From assembly GCA_002399735.1 (NCBI GenBank), contig DHEF01000004.1, forward strand, positions 48,010-112,009: a stretch of 64,000 nucleotides of DNA. The letters are read 5' to 3'. Origin of the DNA: Chitinophagaceae bacterium UBA4857. Its GTDB lineage: Bacteria > Bacteroidota > Bacteroidia > Chitinophagales > Chitinophagaceae. The notes beneath the pieces are model-generated. The model was not told where the DNA came from. It made no database searches and worked only from the letters and a program-made list of their open reading frames with translations. The position numbers were made by a program, and so were the translations under genes. Positions 9,201 through 18,258 of this stretch are shown here, piece after piece. The first letter of the stretch is position 1. The number at the start of each line of letters is the position of its first letter.

Positions 9201-9312
9201 CTTCTGAAATTAATCACATTTTAAGAATTATATCCTAAGTCATCCTATTATGTGCTAACTTTTCCCTTATAAATTTTTACGATCTTATATCTTAGTTTCT
9301 AAAAATCACATT

Positions 9313-9506
9313 CGACTCCTACGGAGTCGTGTTCATCATTGTGGTTGCTGTTATAAACATGCGATACCTTCAGTATCGAAAACAATTAAAAGCAAACTTA
9401 ATTACAGCTACAAAATAGTTATGGTTTTCCATCCCAAAGGGATGGAATGTTTATAGAAGAGAAGTAACAAAAGGGTTTACGACCCCGAAGGGGTCGAACG
9501 TTAATA
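9313..9506. repeat. Array of four 17-nt hairpins, two in each orientation
   Basis: Hairpins at 9313-9329, 9362-9378, 9429-9445 and 9480-9496 are each exactly 17 nt with 6-7 bp stems and a 3-nt loop. The stems differ (CGACTCC, CGATAC, CCATCCC, CGACCCC) but all stay paired. On the strand where the loop reads GTA, GAA, AAA or GAA, each is followed by an AATGTTTATA-like tail (AACGTTAATA in the last). The first two face left and the last two face right. Confidence 0.75.
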
Positions 9507-9558
9507 TTGTACAAGAAAGAAGCTGTTTAAATTTCCCCATTTTTTTTCTATCATTTTT

Positions 9559-9613
9559 ACCCGCAGACAGCGCTGGTTTGATGCGCAGATTTACATTTGA
9601 GTAATCTGCGGGT
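9559..9613. repeat. ACCCGCAGA/TCTGCGGGT inverted-end element (R3)
   Basis: Perfect 9-bp inverted ends enclose a short spacer containing another GCGCAGATTTAC block. A related unit lies at 25967-26042. It is non-coding. Confidence 0.55.
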
Positions 9614-9754
9614 AAAACTATAGTATAAAAAATTAAACAGTCTCAAAGCTGAACATGTAGTGTAAGTGTTTTTTTTATTAGAAAACCTCATTAGCACATT
9701 TTCAAATCATCCAATTTCCAAATTGTTCTTTTGTTATTATTTGGCGTTGTATTA

Positions 9755-9917
9755 CGCTCGGGCAGGGATTGCAGCGGTTACCCCACAGCCAGTGTGGGTT
9801 TTGTAGCGCAGCGGCGAGGAGTAATAGCATAAAGCCCGGCCCGTGTGGTAAACAAGGCCATGGTAATTAGTTGTTTTCAGGTGCTTGCGGCCGCAGTTTT
9901 CCAACACGGGGCCCGCA
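9755..9917 (+). repeat. GC-rich structured element E1 (candidate structured RNA or repeat)
   Basis: This GC-rich island stands out from its surroundings. CGGGCAGGGATTGCAGCGG is paired at a distance with AAAGCCCG, and an internal CCCACA..TGTGGG hairpin lies between them, followed by GGCGAGGAGTAATAGC. A second part pairs CCGTGT with ACACGG. The GGATTGCAG and GCGAGGA blocks recur in element E2 near 45730. From memory this resembles a widespread structured Bacteroidota repeat (possibly the Flavo-1 motif), but I cannot confirm that. The rest of 8464-10071 contains no gene that I can support. Confidence 0.5.
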
Positions 9918-10071
9918 TAATAAAAACAACAGTTTAACGCAAGGTGTTAATAGTAAAATATTCCATCATTATAACTAATACATACATTTTTCAAGCCGGT
10001 TAAGGGGGCTACATTTAAGTTTCTAATTGTTTGCCGTTTAAGTGTTTGGCACAGGATTAATACTTGTAATA

Positions 10072-12576
10072 ATGAAACGATTGCCCTTCTGCCTGTTTGT
10101 GCTTATTTTACTATTTGCCGGTTCGTTACGGGCAACAGATATTTACGTATCGGCAACGGGTAACGATGCAAACGATGGAACAATAAACAAACCTTTACAA
10201 ACTTTACAAGCCGCTATAAAAAAAGCAAGAGAGTTACGCCGCTTGCAGGATACCGGTATAAAAAATGGCATCACTATTAAACTGCAACAAGGGGTTTATA
10301 CTGTTTACGAAACCATTAATATTTATCCCGAAGATGCAGGTACAGCGGAGAGTCCGTTAATGATAACCGGCAGCGAAACACAACAAACTTTACTAAGCGG
10401 TGGTGTAAATATTACAGGATGGAAAAAATTAGTACAACCAGTAAAAGGATTACAAGCTACAGCACACAAACAGGTATGGGTTGCCGATGCGCCGAAGGTA
10501 AACGGCTTACCATTTTTGTTTAGACAATTATGGGTAAATAATAACAAAGCTACCAAAGCACAATACTTTAATGGCAAAAACATGGGGCGCATATTGGCAT
10601 GGAATAAAACAGATGCAAGTTGTAAAATTTTATTGCCCAAACAATTGCCGGTAAATAAAACATCGGCAACAGAATTGTTTATACACCAATGGTGGGCCAT
10701 TGCTATGTTGCGCATAAAACAGGTGAAGTATAATAAGGACACCGCAAATATTTATTTTCACGAATCTGAAAGTAAAATACAAAACGAACATCCCTGGCCT
10801 GCACCCTGGATAAATAAACATACCGGTAACTCGGCCTTTAACTTAACAAACGCCATTGAATTTTTAGATGAACCGGGTGAGTGGTATTTAGATGCGGATG
10901 CAAAAAAAATATACTACTGGCCGCTGCCCGGTGAGCAAATGAGCAATGCAAAAGTAGTTGCGCCTTTTACAGAAACATTGATAAATATAAATGGCACGCC
11001 GGACAAACAAGTGCAGCATGTGTATTTTAAAAATATTCAGTTTGCGCATACGGGTTGGCAACGGCCATCGCAGCAAGGCCATGTGCCGCATCAGGCAGGT
11101 ATGTACATGACCGAAGCATACAAGTTAAGACCGACAGGTACAAGTGAAAGACCACAATTGGATAATCAGGCCTGGATTGGCAGACCAGCCGCCGCCGTGC
11201 AAGTAAATTATGCAGCCAATACCGGTTTTGAAAATTGCATATTTACACGAATGGCCAGCACCGCCTTGGATTATAATAAAGCGGTTTATAATAATACTAT
11301 TACCAGTAATGTTTTTAAAAACATTGGTGGATCGGCCATTGTAGGTGGTGTATTTGCAGAGGCTGCACAGGAGATTCATACCACCTATTTTCCTAAAGAC
11401 TCAACTGTTTACTGCAACAAACTTTTTATTACTAATAACCTGATTACTGATGTAGCTAATGAAGATTGGAGCTGTGCGGCTATTGCATTGGGCTACACAC
11501 GTAACTCAATAATTGCAAATAACCATATTGAAAATACATCGTACACCGGCATTAGTATGGGTTGGGGCTGGAACCCGAATGAAAATATGATGCGGAACAA
11601 TACGGTAAAAGCAAACCGCATTGTGTTATATGGCAAACATAATTATGATTGTGCCGGTGTGTACACATTAAGTGCTCAACCGGGATCGGTTATTGAAGAA
11701 AACTACATAGACAGTGTATACAAAGCGCCGTATGCACATTTGCAATCGCATTGGTTTTATTTATATACCGATGAAGGTTCGTCGCATATAACTGTAAAAA
11801 AAAATTACAGTCCGAGTGCAAAGTATTTACAAAACAATAATGGGCCGGGTAATGTATGGCAAAATAATGGTCCGCAAGTGTCGCAAACCATACAACAAAA
11901 TGCAGGCTTGTTAAATAAAAGGTTGTTACAGCATGCAAAAGGTTATGATAAAAACTATGCTATTAACGAAGAACATAAAGAAGTAATTGAAATTATTGTA
12001 GAGAACGACAGCGTATTTACCATACAAAAATTGAAAATGCTCTTGCATAAATATGAACTGGATAGCAGTGCTGTTTACCAATGGAAAAACAGAGTCGTTG
12101 TTTTTGCTAATATGCCCGATGTAGGGGTGATGGAAGGCCGCATACAAAAAAACTTTCCGGGCACTACGGTAAAATCTTACTACGATTTATTTTACCAGTA
12201 CAATAAAAAGCAACATTGCCCTGATAAAACAGTGGTTAAAGAATGGGATCATTTTATTATAACAACCAATTTGGTGGCTGATGAAAAAAAGCAAAAAGAA
12301 TACTTAAACTATCACGCTACACAATTTGAAAAATGGCCCGAAGTAGCAAAGGGTTTTTGTAACGCCGGTTTTCAGCAGTTGTTATTGTTTAAACATGATA
12401 GACAGTTAATGTTAATCATCAGTGTACCAAAGGGTAAAACATTGGCAGAACTAGACCCTAAAACAACGGAGAATAATCCCCGGGTACATGAGTGGAATAA
12501 GTTAATGAGCCAATATCAGGAAGGTATACAAGGAACAACAAAAGGTGAGGTGTGGGTGGAGCTAAAGAAATTATAA
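10072..12576 (+). CDS. Beta-helix glycosidase-like protein fused to an L-rhamnose/L-fucose mutarotase domain
   Basis: ATG 10072 gives 834 residues with a signal peptide ending near SLRA; the GTG ten codons upstream would spoil it. The start IYVSATGNDANDGT and the run of NNxI turns between about 330 and 610 mark a right-handed parallel beta-helix of the GH141/pectate-lyase type. GH141 enzymes are known in rhamnogalacturonan-II breakdown as alpha-L-fucosidases. The last 110 residues (KWPEVAKGFCNAGFQQ, EWNKLMSQYQEGIQG, GEVWVELKKL) match the RhaM-type dimeric alpha/beta-barrel mutarotase family. Residues about 640-720 may be a second, degenerate ferredoxin-like unit. A secreted depolymerase carrying an anomer-interconverting domain is unusual. 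The gene is followed 37 bp later by an oxidoreductase. Confidence 0.75.
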   Translation: MKRLPFCLFVLILLFAGSLRATDIYVSATGNDANDGTINKPLQTLQAAIKKARELRRLQDTGIKNGITIKLQQGVYTVYETINIYPEDAGTAESPLMITGSETQQTLLSGGVNITGWKKLVQPVKGLQATAHKQVWVADAPKVNGLPFLFRQLWVNNNKATKAQYFNGKNMGRILAWNKTDASCKILLPKQLPVNKTSATELFIHQWWAIAMLRIKQVKYNKDTANIYFHESESKIQNEHPWPAPWINKHTGNSAFNLTNAIEFLDEPGEWYLDADAKKIYYWPLPGEQMSNAKVVAPFTETLININGTPDKQVQHVYFKNIQFAHTGWQRPSQQGHVPHQAGMYMTEAYKLRPTGTSERPQLDNQAWIGRPAAAVQVNYAANTGFENCIFTRMASTALDYNKAVYNNTITSNVFKNIGGSAIVGGVFAEAAQEIHTTYFPKDSTVYCNKLFITNNLITDVANEDWSCAAIALGYTRNSIIANNHIENTSYTGISMGWGWNPNENMMRNNTVKANRIVLYGKHNYDCAGVYTLSAQPGSVIEENYIDSVYKAPYAHLQSHWFYLYTDEGSSHITVKKNYSPSAKYLQNNNGPGNVWQNNGPQVSQTIQQNAGLLNKRLLQHAKGYDKNYAINEEHKEVIEIIVENDSVFTIQKLKMLLHKYELDSSAVYQWKNRVVVFANMPDVGVMEGRIQKNFPGTTVKSYYDLFYQYNKKQHCPDKTVVKEWDHFIITTNLVADEKKQKEYLNYHATQFEKWPEVAKGFCNAGFQQLLLFKHDRQLMLIISVPKGKTLAELDPKTTENNPRVHEWNKLMSQYQEGIQGTTKGEVWVELKKL

Positions 12577-12613
12577 ATACTAATAACAAATAACCAATAA
12601 CAATTAACGAGAA

Positions 12614-13678
12614 ATGTTAAACGTAGGCATATTAGGATTAGGCGAAGGTCGTAGCACCATGTCGGCCGTATTGCAAAGCAAAATTTTAAATTTAAAATTA
12701 GCTTGCGATAGTAATGTAGAAGTGTGTAAAAAACGAGAAGCAGAATTTGGCTTTAGCAATTACACACAGGATTATAACGACCTGTTGAATGATAAAGAAA
12801 TTGATATCATTGCTATTTACACACCCGATCATTTACATGCTACACATATAAAACAGGCTTTGTTGCATGATAAACATGTGGTATGTACTAAGCCGTTTAT
12901 TGATAACCTGGCCGATGCAAAAGAACTGTTGGACTTACAAGCCAAAACCGGTAAAAAAGTTTTTGTGGGTCAAAGCTCTCGCTTTTTTGAGCCCTACAAA
13001 AAACAACGTGCCGATTTTGAGGTCGGCATCATTGGTGAGTTAATCACTATCGAAAGTCATTACAATGCCGACCACCGTTGGTTTTTAGAAAAAAAATGGG
13101 CCTTAGAAAATTCTTTTAAATGGCTGTATGGCGGGTTAAGCCACCCTGTTGATTTTATACGTTGGTATATGCCCGATGTAGAAGAAGTAATGGGTTATGG
13201 TATGATAAGTAGTAACGGTAAAACAGCAGGTTTAAAAAATGAAGATACCATGCACTTTATTTTTCGTGCAAAAGATGGTCGCATTGCCAGAGTTAGTGGT
13301 GCGTACACCGGCCCGGTACAACCTACACAAAGAGAAAGTGGCATGAGCTGTATTTTACGTGGCACCGAAGGCGCAAGCCAGGCAGATTACCATGAACTAC
13401 GTTATGCCGTAACCGATAAAACCGGTGAAGAACGTATCATTACCTGGGGCGATGAAAAACTAAAACATTTTTTCCGTTTCGAAGGACAAAGCCATCACGC
13501 AGGCGAGTACCAAAACTACCTGGAATATTTTGCTAACTCCATTACAGAAGATTTTACAGCTTATCCCAATATGCAGGAAGGTATTGGTACTGTTGCCTTA
13601 TTACAAGCAATGGATAAAAGCCTGCAAACAAAACAACCGGTAAAAGTGAGTGATGTATTAGCGGAGTATGGACTGTAG
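12614..13678 (+). CDS. Gfo/Idh/MocA-family NAD(P)-dependent oxidoreductase
   Basis: The 354-residue cytoplasmic protein begins with a Rossmann nucleotide-binding strand, VGILGLGEGRS. It has the family's substrate-site motif as CTKPF near residue 95 (usually E-K-P) and YGGLSHPVDFIRW near residue 175 with the likely catalytic histidine. The family oxidises or isomerises sugars and inositols, and here it could dehydrogenate a released deoxy-sugar. The length is typical. ATG follows AT-rich DNA and the upstream fusion gene by 37 bp, which suggests one transcript. The exact substrate is not predictable. Confidence 0.85.
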   Translation: MLNVGILGLGEGRSTMSAVLQSKILNLKLACDSNVEVCKKREAEFGFSNYTQDYNDLLNDKEIDIIAIYTPDHLHATHIKQALLHDKHVVCTKPFIDNLADAKELLDLQAKTGKKVFVGQSSRFFEPYKKQRADFEVGIIGELITIESHYNADHRWFLEKKWALENSFKWLYGGLSHPVDFIRWYMPDVEEVMGYGMISSNGKTAGLKNEDTMHFIFRAKDGRIARVSGAYTGPVQPTQRESGMSCILRGTEGASQADYHELRYAVTDKTGEERIITWGDEKLKHFFRFEGQSHHAGEYQNYLEYFANSITEDFTAYPNMQEGIGTVALLQAMDKSLQTKQPVKVSDVLAEYGL

Positions 13679-13711
13679 AGAATGATGAATTATGAGTGAT
13701 GAATAATGAAT
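13679..13711 (+). repeat. Left arm of inverted ATGATGAATTATGAG repeat
   Basis: AATGATGAATTATGAGTGAT and following bases form an approximate reverse complement of 14156-14188. The two arms bracket the four-helix-bundle gene exactly. Similar units lie near 31834 and 32225. Confidence 0.6.
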
Positions 13712-13788
13712 GGGTTTTCATAATTAATCAAGATGATAAACGATAAAGAAAAGCTATATTAGGTAACACATTTAAAGTGATACATTAT

Positions 13789-14163
13789 ATGAGCGAAAAG
13801 AAAAATATATTAAAAGACAAGTCTTTTTTGTTTGCGGTTAGAGTCGCAAAACTTTATCAGCATCTAAGCAGTACACAAAAAGAGTTCGTTTTAAGTAAAC
13901 AGGTGTTGCGTAGTGGTACATCAATTGGGGCAAATGTGCGTGAAGCTAATAATGCTCAGAGTCCCGCTGATTTTGTTCATAAGTTATCAATTGCACAAAA
14001 GGAAACTGACGAAACAATTTATTGGTTGGAATTATTACAGGCAATAAACCTGATAAAGAAAGAAGAGTATGAATCGTTACAGCAAGATGCAACAGAACTA
14101 TTAAAAATAATAAGAAGCAGTGTACTAACATTAAAAGCTAAATACCCTAAACGAAATTCATAA
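13789..14163 (+). CDS. Four-helix-bundle protein (23S rRNA intervening-sequence protein family)
   Basis: ATG 13789 gives 124 residues; a GTG four codons earlier is possible. The pattern DKSFLFAVRVAKLYQHL, LSKQVLRSGTSIGANVREAN and FVHKLSIAQKETDETIYWLE is diagnostic of the S23/IVP four-helix-bundle family. These proteins form rings of basic helical bundles, and some are accessory proteins of diversity-generating retroelements; no retroelement is visible here. It interrupts the sugar locus between the oxidoreductase and a symporter and is flanked by inverted repeats, the right one overlapping its stop codon. It looks like an inserted cargo gene. Confidence 0.9.
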   Translation: MSEKKNILKDKSFLFAVRVAKLYQHLSSTQKEFVLSKQVLRSGTSIGANVREANNAQSPADFVHKLSIAQKETDETIYWLELLQAINLIKKEEYESLQQDATELLKIIRSSVLTLKAKYPKRNS

Positions 14164-14188
14164 TTCATCATTTATAACTCATAATTCT
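14156..14188 (-). repeat. Right arm of inverted ATGATGAATTATGAG repeat
   Basis: ATTCATAATTCATCATTTAT and following bases mirror 13679-13711 imperfectly. The arm covers the last codons of the four-helix-bundle gene and ends at the TTG start of the next gene. Confidence 0.6.
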
Positions 14189-15768
14189 TGAATACAATCT
14201 ACGACAAACTAACAACCCTCGATTTTGCTATAGTAGCCATCTACTTAGTTATACTGTTGGCTATTGGTTACTTTGTTAGTGTAAGACAGCGTAAAAAAGA
14301 AGAAACACTTTTTTTGGCTAACAAATCACTTAACTGGTATAACATAGGGTTTAATATGTGGGGCACCAATGTGGGGCCTTCATCGTTATTGGCATTTGCC
14401 AGTATTGGTTATACGGCCGGTGTGGTAGGTGGTAATTTTGAGTGGTATGCTTTTGTGTTTTTGTTATTGTTGGCCATGGTATTTGCGCCACGTTATATTG
14501 CCAGTAAAGTAAGCACCATGCCCGAGTTTATGGGCAAACGTTACGGAAAAAGTACGCAGGATATTTTAGCTGGTTATGCGTTGATAAAAATATTAATTAG
14601 CTGGCTTTCTTTAGGGTTGTTTAGTGGTGGTATTTTGGTGCGACAAATTTTAGGCATACCCATGTGGCAATCCACTATTGCGCTGGTTATTTTTTCAGGA
14701 TTCTTCACTTATATAGGAGGTTTAAAAGCCATTGCCAAAGTGAATGTTTTTCAAATGATATTGTTAATCATTGTTTCACTAACGCTTACTTATTTAGGAT
14801 TGGAAAAAGTAGGTGGAATAAAAGCATTGGTTAATCAAACACCTGGCCATTTCTGGAGTTTAGTGCGTCCTGCTTCCGATCCTGCTTATCCATGGCATGC
14901 CATTTTATTAGGTTATCCGGTTTCGGCCATTGCATTTTTCTGTACCGATCAGAGTATGGTTCAAAGTGTATTAGGCGCAAAAAATTTAAAGCAAGGTCAG
15001 TTAGGTGTAAACTTTATTGGCTGGCTTAAAGTATTGGCCTTGCCCATGTTTATATTACCCGGTATTATTTGTTATGTGTTGTATCCAAACATTGGCGATG
15101 ATAAATTAGCCTACATGACCATGGTTACTAATTTATTTCCTGCGGGTATGAACGGTTTGGTTATCTGTGTACTTATTGCCGTGTTGGTGGCTACTATCGG
15201 GTCTTCACTTAATGCATTAAGCACCGTATTTACAAAAGATATTTATGTAAACAATATCAATCCATCAGCAACAGTAAAGCAACAAATAAATGTTGGCCGT
15301 ATGGTGGTTATTGTTGGTTGTGTATTAGCCGTGTTAATGGCCATTGCATTGGATAATGTAAAAGGCAAAACACTGTTCGATATTTTTCAATCCATACTCG
15401 GTTACTTGGCACCGCCTTTAGCAGTTACATTTTTATTGAGTGTATTTTGGAAACGTACTACTAAATTGGCCGTTAATATTATTTTATCATTTGGCTCGGC
15501 GGTTAGTCTTTTTGTTGGCGCATTAAATCTGTGGATTTTACCACCTGATACAGAGACTGGTGCTAACACCTGGTGGCCGCATTATTTTTTAATCTCGTTT
15601 TATTTATTTGTTCTTTTAGCTATAACGGCTGTATTAATTTCTCTTTTCGATAAAAATAAAGTAACAGCAACTATCGATACCAATCCATTACCCAAAACCG
15701 ATAAACAAGTGAAATGGTTATTTGCGGCATTGGGTTTTGTTATTGTTTTATTGTACATCATTTTTTAA
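14188..15768 (+). CDS. Sodium:solute symporter (SSS family), second copy
   Basis: This 526-residue polytopic protein has about 13-14 helices and SSS signatures: NIGFNMWGTNVGPSSLLAFA early, FQMILLIIVSLTLTYLGL in the middle and NALSTVFTKDIYVN near residue 350. It differs clearly from the symporter at 1366-2931, so the locus imports at least two solutes. The first ATG is too far into the protein (residue 57), so TTG 14188 is the likely start; that codon touches the right arm of the inverted repeat. It may therefore have acquired a new leader when the repeat-flanked gene arrived. The cargo is probably a monosaccharide. Confidence 0.9.
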   Translation: MNTIYDKLTTLDFAIVAIYLVILLAIGYFVSVRQRKKEETLFLANKSLNWYNIGFNMWGTNVGPSSLLAFASIGYTAGVVGGNFEWYAFVFLLLLAMVFAPRYIASKVSTMPEFMGKRYGKSTQDILAGYALIKILISWLSLGLFSGGILVRQILGIPMWQSTIALVIFSGFFTYIGGLKAIAKVNVFQMILLIIVSLTLTYLGLEKVGGIKALVNQTPGHFWSLVRPASDPAYPWHAILLGYPVSAIAFFCTDQSMVQSVLGAKNLKQGQLGVNFIGWLKVLALPMFILPGIICYVLYPNIGDDKLAYMTMVTNLFPAGMNGLVICVLIAVLVATIGSSLNALSTVFTKDIYVNNINPSATVKQQINVGRMVVIVGCVLAVLMAIALDNVKGKTLFDIFQSILGYLAPPLAVTFLLSVFWKRTTKLAVNIILSFGSAVSLFVGALNLWILPPDTETGANTWWPHYFLISFYLFVLLAITAVLISLFDKNKVTATIDTNPLPKTDKQVKWLFAALGFVIVLLYIIF

Positions 15769-15796
15769 ATACATTAATTGCATGAATAATTTTTTT

Positions 15797-15877
15797 GTTA
15801 ATCGGCTGCATTACTACTATCAACGTCTGTTGCGTCGCACTCTTCAACGTTCGGTAATGCTATTCAGCAATAGTGCG
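15797..15877 (+). repeat. R1 repeat overlapping the GH78 start
   Basis: The near-consensus copy CTGCATTACTACTATCAACG, TTGCGTCGCACTCTTC, TATTCAGCAATAGTG has TAATGC where most copies read TAATTC. That difference provides an in-frame ATG at 15857 for the next gene. It pairs with an inverted copy at 18115-18241. Confidence 0.8.
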
Positions 15878-18052
15878 CAGTCGCTCACAAAATTGGTAAA
15901 GCCTGCTATACTTGGTTTAGTAATGTTAGGCTTTGTACAAACAGCAATGGCGCAAACAGCCACCTGGATCTGGTATCCCGGCGATTGGGAAATATCGTTA
16001 TCCAATAAAATGCAAAACCGCCGCACCGAACGTGGTGTGTTTTTCCCGGTGTTCTGGAAAATCGATAATCATTATGTATTAATGGATTTTCATAAAGTCT
16101 TTAACCTTTCACAACCGGAAGAAGTTAGCTTGTTTGTAGAAGGAGAATACAATGTAAAAATTGATGGGAAAGCTTTTGAAGGTAGCCCTGCTAAAATAAC
16201 TGTACCTGCCGGTAAACATAAAATAAATATTAAAGTATTTAACCAGCAACAAGTACCGGCCATTTTCGTGCAAGGCAAAACAATTGTGTCAGACAATAGC
16301 TGGCTGGTAACTTTTGAAGATAAAGAATGGATTGATGAAACAGGTAAAACATCCGACATCTCCGCAACCAAATGGTTAAATGCAGGCAGTAGTAATTTAA
16401 ATGATCCCGCTAAATTACCTTCCACTTATGCATTACCGGTAAAACCCGAACCTGCATTAGCTATTGAAAAAAAATCACAGTCATTAGTAGCGGATTTTGG
16501 CAAAGAAACATTTGGATTTTTAAAACTACATGGGGTTAAAGGCAACGGAAAGTTAATTGCTTACTACGGCGAATCAAAAGAGGAAGCACTTTCGGTAGAT
16601 CATGCCGAAACCTTTGACAGATTAACCGTAGCGGCTAATAATAAAAAAGATACAGTGCTTACCGTATCTAAAGCATTTCGTTTTGTAAACCTTATCTACG
16701 ATGCAGGTATTACCGTCGATTCTGTTTCTGTCTTATATGAGTATGCGGATATAAACGATAAAGGAAGTTTTAAAAGCTCCGATGAAGAATTGAATCGTAT
16801 TTACGATGTATCAAAATATACTTTACACTTAACTACCCGTGAGTTTTTTATTGATGGTATTAAACGTGACCGTTGGGTTTGGAGTGGCGATGCCTACCAA
16901 AGTTATTTAATGAACTATTATTTGACCAACGATAATGAAACCGTAAAGCGTACCATGTATGCCTTACGTGGTAAAGATCCGGTTACAGGACATATTAATA
17001 CCATTATGGATTATACCTTTTATTGGTTCCTGGGTATTTACGATTATTACCTGTACAGTGGTGATAAAAGTTTTATTGCGCAGAACTATGATCGTATGCA
17101 ATCATTAATGGAGTATTGTTTAGGCCGTAGAAATAATGAGGGGTTAATGGAAGGCTTACCCGGCGATTGGGTATTTATTGATTGGGCAACAGGATTAAGT
17201 AAAGCCGGTGCCGTGAGTTTTGAGCAATTATTATTATGCCGCAGTTTAGAAACAATGGCCATTTGTGCCGATTTAGCCAACGATAAATATGGCGCAACCC
17301 GTTACAAAAAAGAAGCAGAAGTTTTAAAGAAAAAGTTTTTTGATTATTACTGGAACCAAAGCAAACAAGCACTGGTGCATAGCCGCATTAACGGACAACA
17401 AACGGATAATGTAACCCGTTATGCAAATATGTTCTCTATCTTCTTTGATTATTTTACCGAAGAACAAAAACAAGCGGTAAAAAAATCAGTGTTATTAAAT
17501 AATGCTGTACAAAAAATCACAACACCTTACATGCGCTTTTACGAGTTAGAAGCTTTATGTGCTATGGGTGAACAAGCTTATGTATTAAAAGAAATGAAAG
17601 ATTATTGGGGTGGCATGTTAAAACTAGGTGCTACCAGTTTTTGGGAAGAGTATAATCCTGATAAAAGCGATGCCGAACATTATGCTATGTATGGCAGAGA
17701 GTTTGGTAAAAGTCTTTGTCACTCCTGGGGTGCAAGTCCGTTATTCTTATTGGGTAAATATTATTTAGGTGTAAAACCATTACAACCCGGTTATAGCCAG
17801 TATGAAATTGCACCGCAATTAGGTGGCTTGCAATGGATGGAAGGCAAAGTACCAACACCTGATGGTAACATTGAATTATCAGTAACCACCAAACAAATTA
17901 AGGTAACAGGTGCGGCCGGTACAGGCTTTTTAAAATTCAACAGTAAATCAAAACCGGTTTGTAAAGAAGGTGTTATTGCAGATAAAGGAAATGGTAATTA
18001 CGAGTTAACTATTGAGAAAGGCAAAACCTACACGGTGAAGTATAAGCTATAG
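15857..18052 (+). CDS. GH78-type alpha-L-rhamnosidase
   Basis: The start at 15857 gives 731 residues with a good signal peptide (hydrophobic GLVMLGFVQTAMA, cut before Q). An ATG at 15782 is in frame, but its extra 25 residues are entirely repeat-encoded. A beta-sandwich region (to about 330) precedes an (alpha/alpha)6 barrel with FIDGIKRDRWVWSGDAYQ, the GH78 general-acid region. GATSFWEEYNPD and SLCHSWGASPLFLLGKYYLG follow, also typical of GH78. The enzyme would remove terminal alpha-L-rhamnose in the periplasm or at the surface. It is the only gene between two inverted R1 copies, so it forms a bracketed unit. Confidence 0.85.
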   Translation: MLFSNSAQSLTKLVKPAILGLVMLGFVQTAMAQTATWIWYPGDWEISLSNKMQNRRTERGVFFPVFWKIDNHYVLMDFHKVFNLSQPEEVSLFVEGEYNVKIDGKAFEGSPAKITVPAGKHKINIKVFNQQQVPAIFVQGKTIVSDNSWLVTFEDKEWIDETGKTSDISATKWLNAGSSNLNDPAKLPSTYALPVKPEPALAIEKKSQSLVADFGKETFGFLKLHGVKGNGKLIAYYGESKEEALSVDHAETFDRLTVAANNKKDTVLTVSKAFRFVNLIYDAGITVDSVSVLYEYADINDKGSFKSSDEELNRIYDVSKYTLHLTTREFFIDGIKRDRWVWSGDAYQSYLMNYYLTNDNETVKRTMYALRGKDPVTGHINTIMDYTFYWFLGIYDYYLYSGDKSFIAQNYDRMQSLMEYCLGRRNNEGLMEGLPGDWVFIDWATGLSKAGAVSFEQLLLCRSLETMAICADLANDKYGATRYKKEAEVLKKKFFDYYWNQSKQALVHSRINGQQTDNVTRYANMFSIFFDYFTEEQKQAVKKSVLLNNAVQKITTPYMRFYELEALCAMGEQAYVLKEMKDYWGGMLKLGATSFWEEYNPDKSDAEHYAMYGREFGKSLCHSWGASPLFLLGKYYLGVKPLQPGYSQYEIAPQLGGLQWMEGKVPTPDGNIELSVTTKQIKVTGAAGTGFLKFNSKSKPVCKEGVIADKGNGNYELTIEKGKTYTVKYKL

Positions 18053-18114
18053 GGGAATTTGGAAATTTGGTGATTTGGAAATATGCTAATGTTAGCTTTC
18101 GATAGTTTGGGAAA

Positions 18115-18241
18115 CTTACATAATGCCCAATAGAATTACCGAATGTACAGGTGATAGTCTTTAATTCATTTCCACTGGAAATAAATTAAATCCCGATCCG
18201 ATCGGATCACAACAGACGTTGATAGTAGTAATGCAGTTGAT
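18115..18241 (-). repeat. R1 repeat, inverted, with nested 35-bp module
   Basis: It reads as reverse-strand R1 (CATAATGCCCAATAGAATTACC at one end, ACGTTGATAGTAGTAATGCA at the other), split by a module containing TTCATTTCCACTGGAAATAA. The same palindromic module is nested in the copy at 61514-61632. Immediately upstream (18056-18085) is a simple AAATTTGG..GATTTGGAAA repeat related to sequences near 9685 and 57475. Confidence 0.75.
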
Positions 18242-18258
18242 AACATAATAAAAAAGTG

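Noticed and set aside
9313..9506. Regularly spaced palindromes considered as a CRISPR array
   Set aside because: The stems differ from each other, spacing is irregular (49, 67 and 51 bp), two units are inverted, and there are no cas genes.
10323..10742. 139-codon minus-strand ORF inside the beta-helix gene
   Set aside because: It is an antisense shadow of a clear coding frame, with no independent start signal or family.
15722..15856. Longer N-termini of the GH78 gene
   Set aside because: The first part overlaps the end of the symporter gene and the rest is repeat sequence; a proper signal peptide begins only at 15857.
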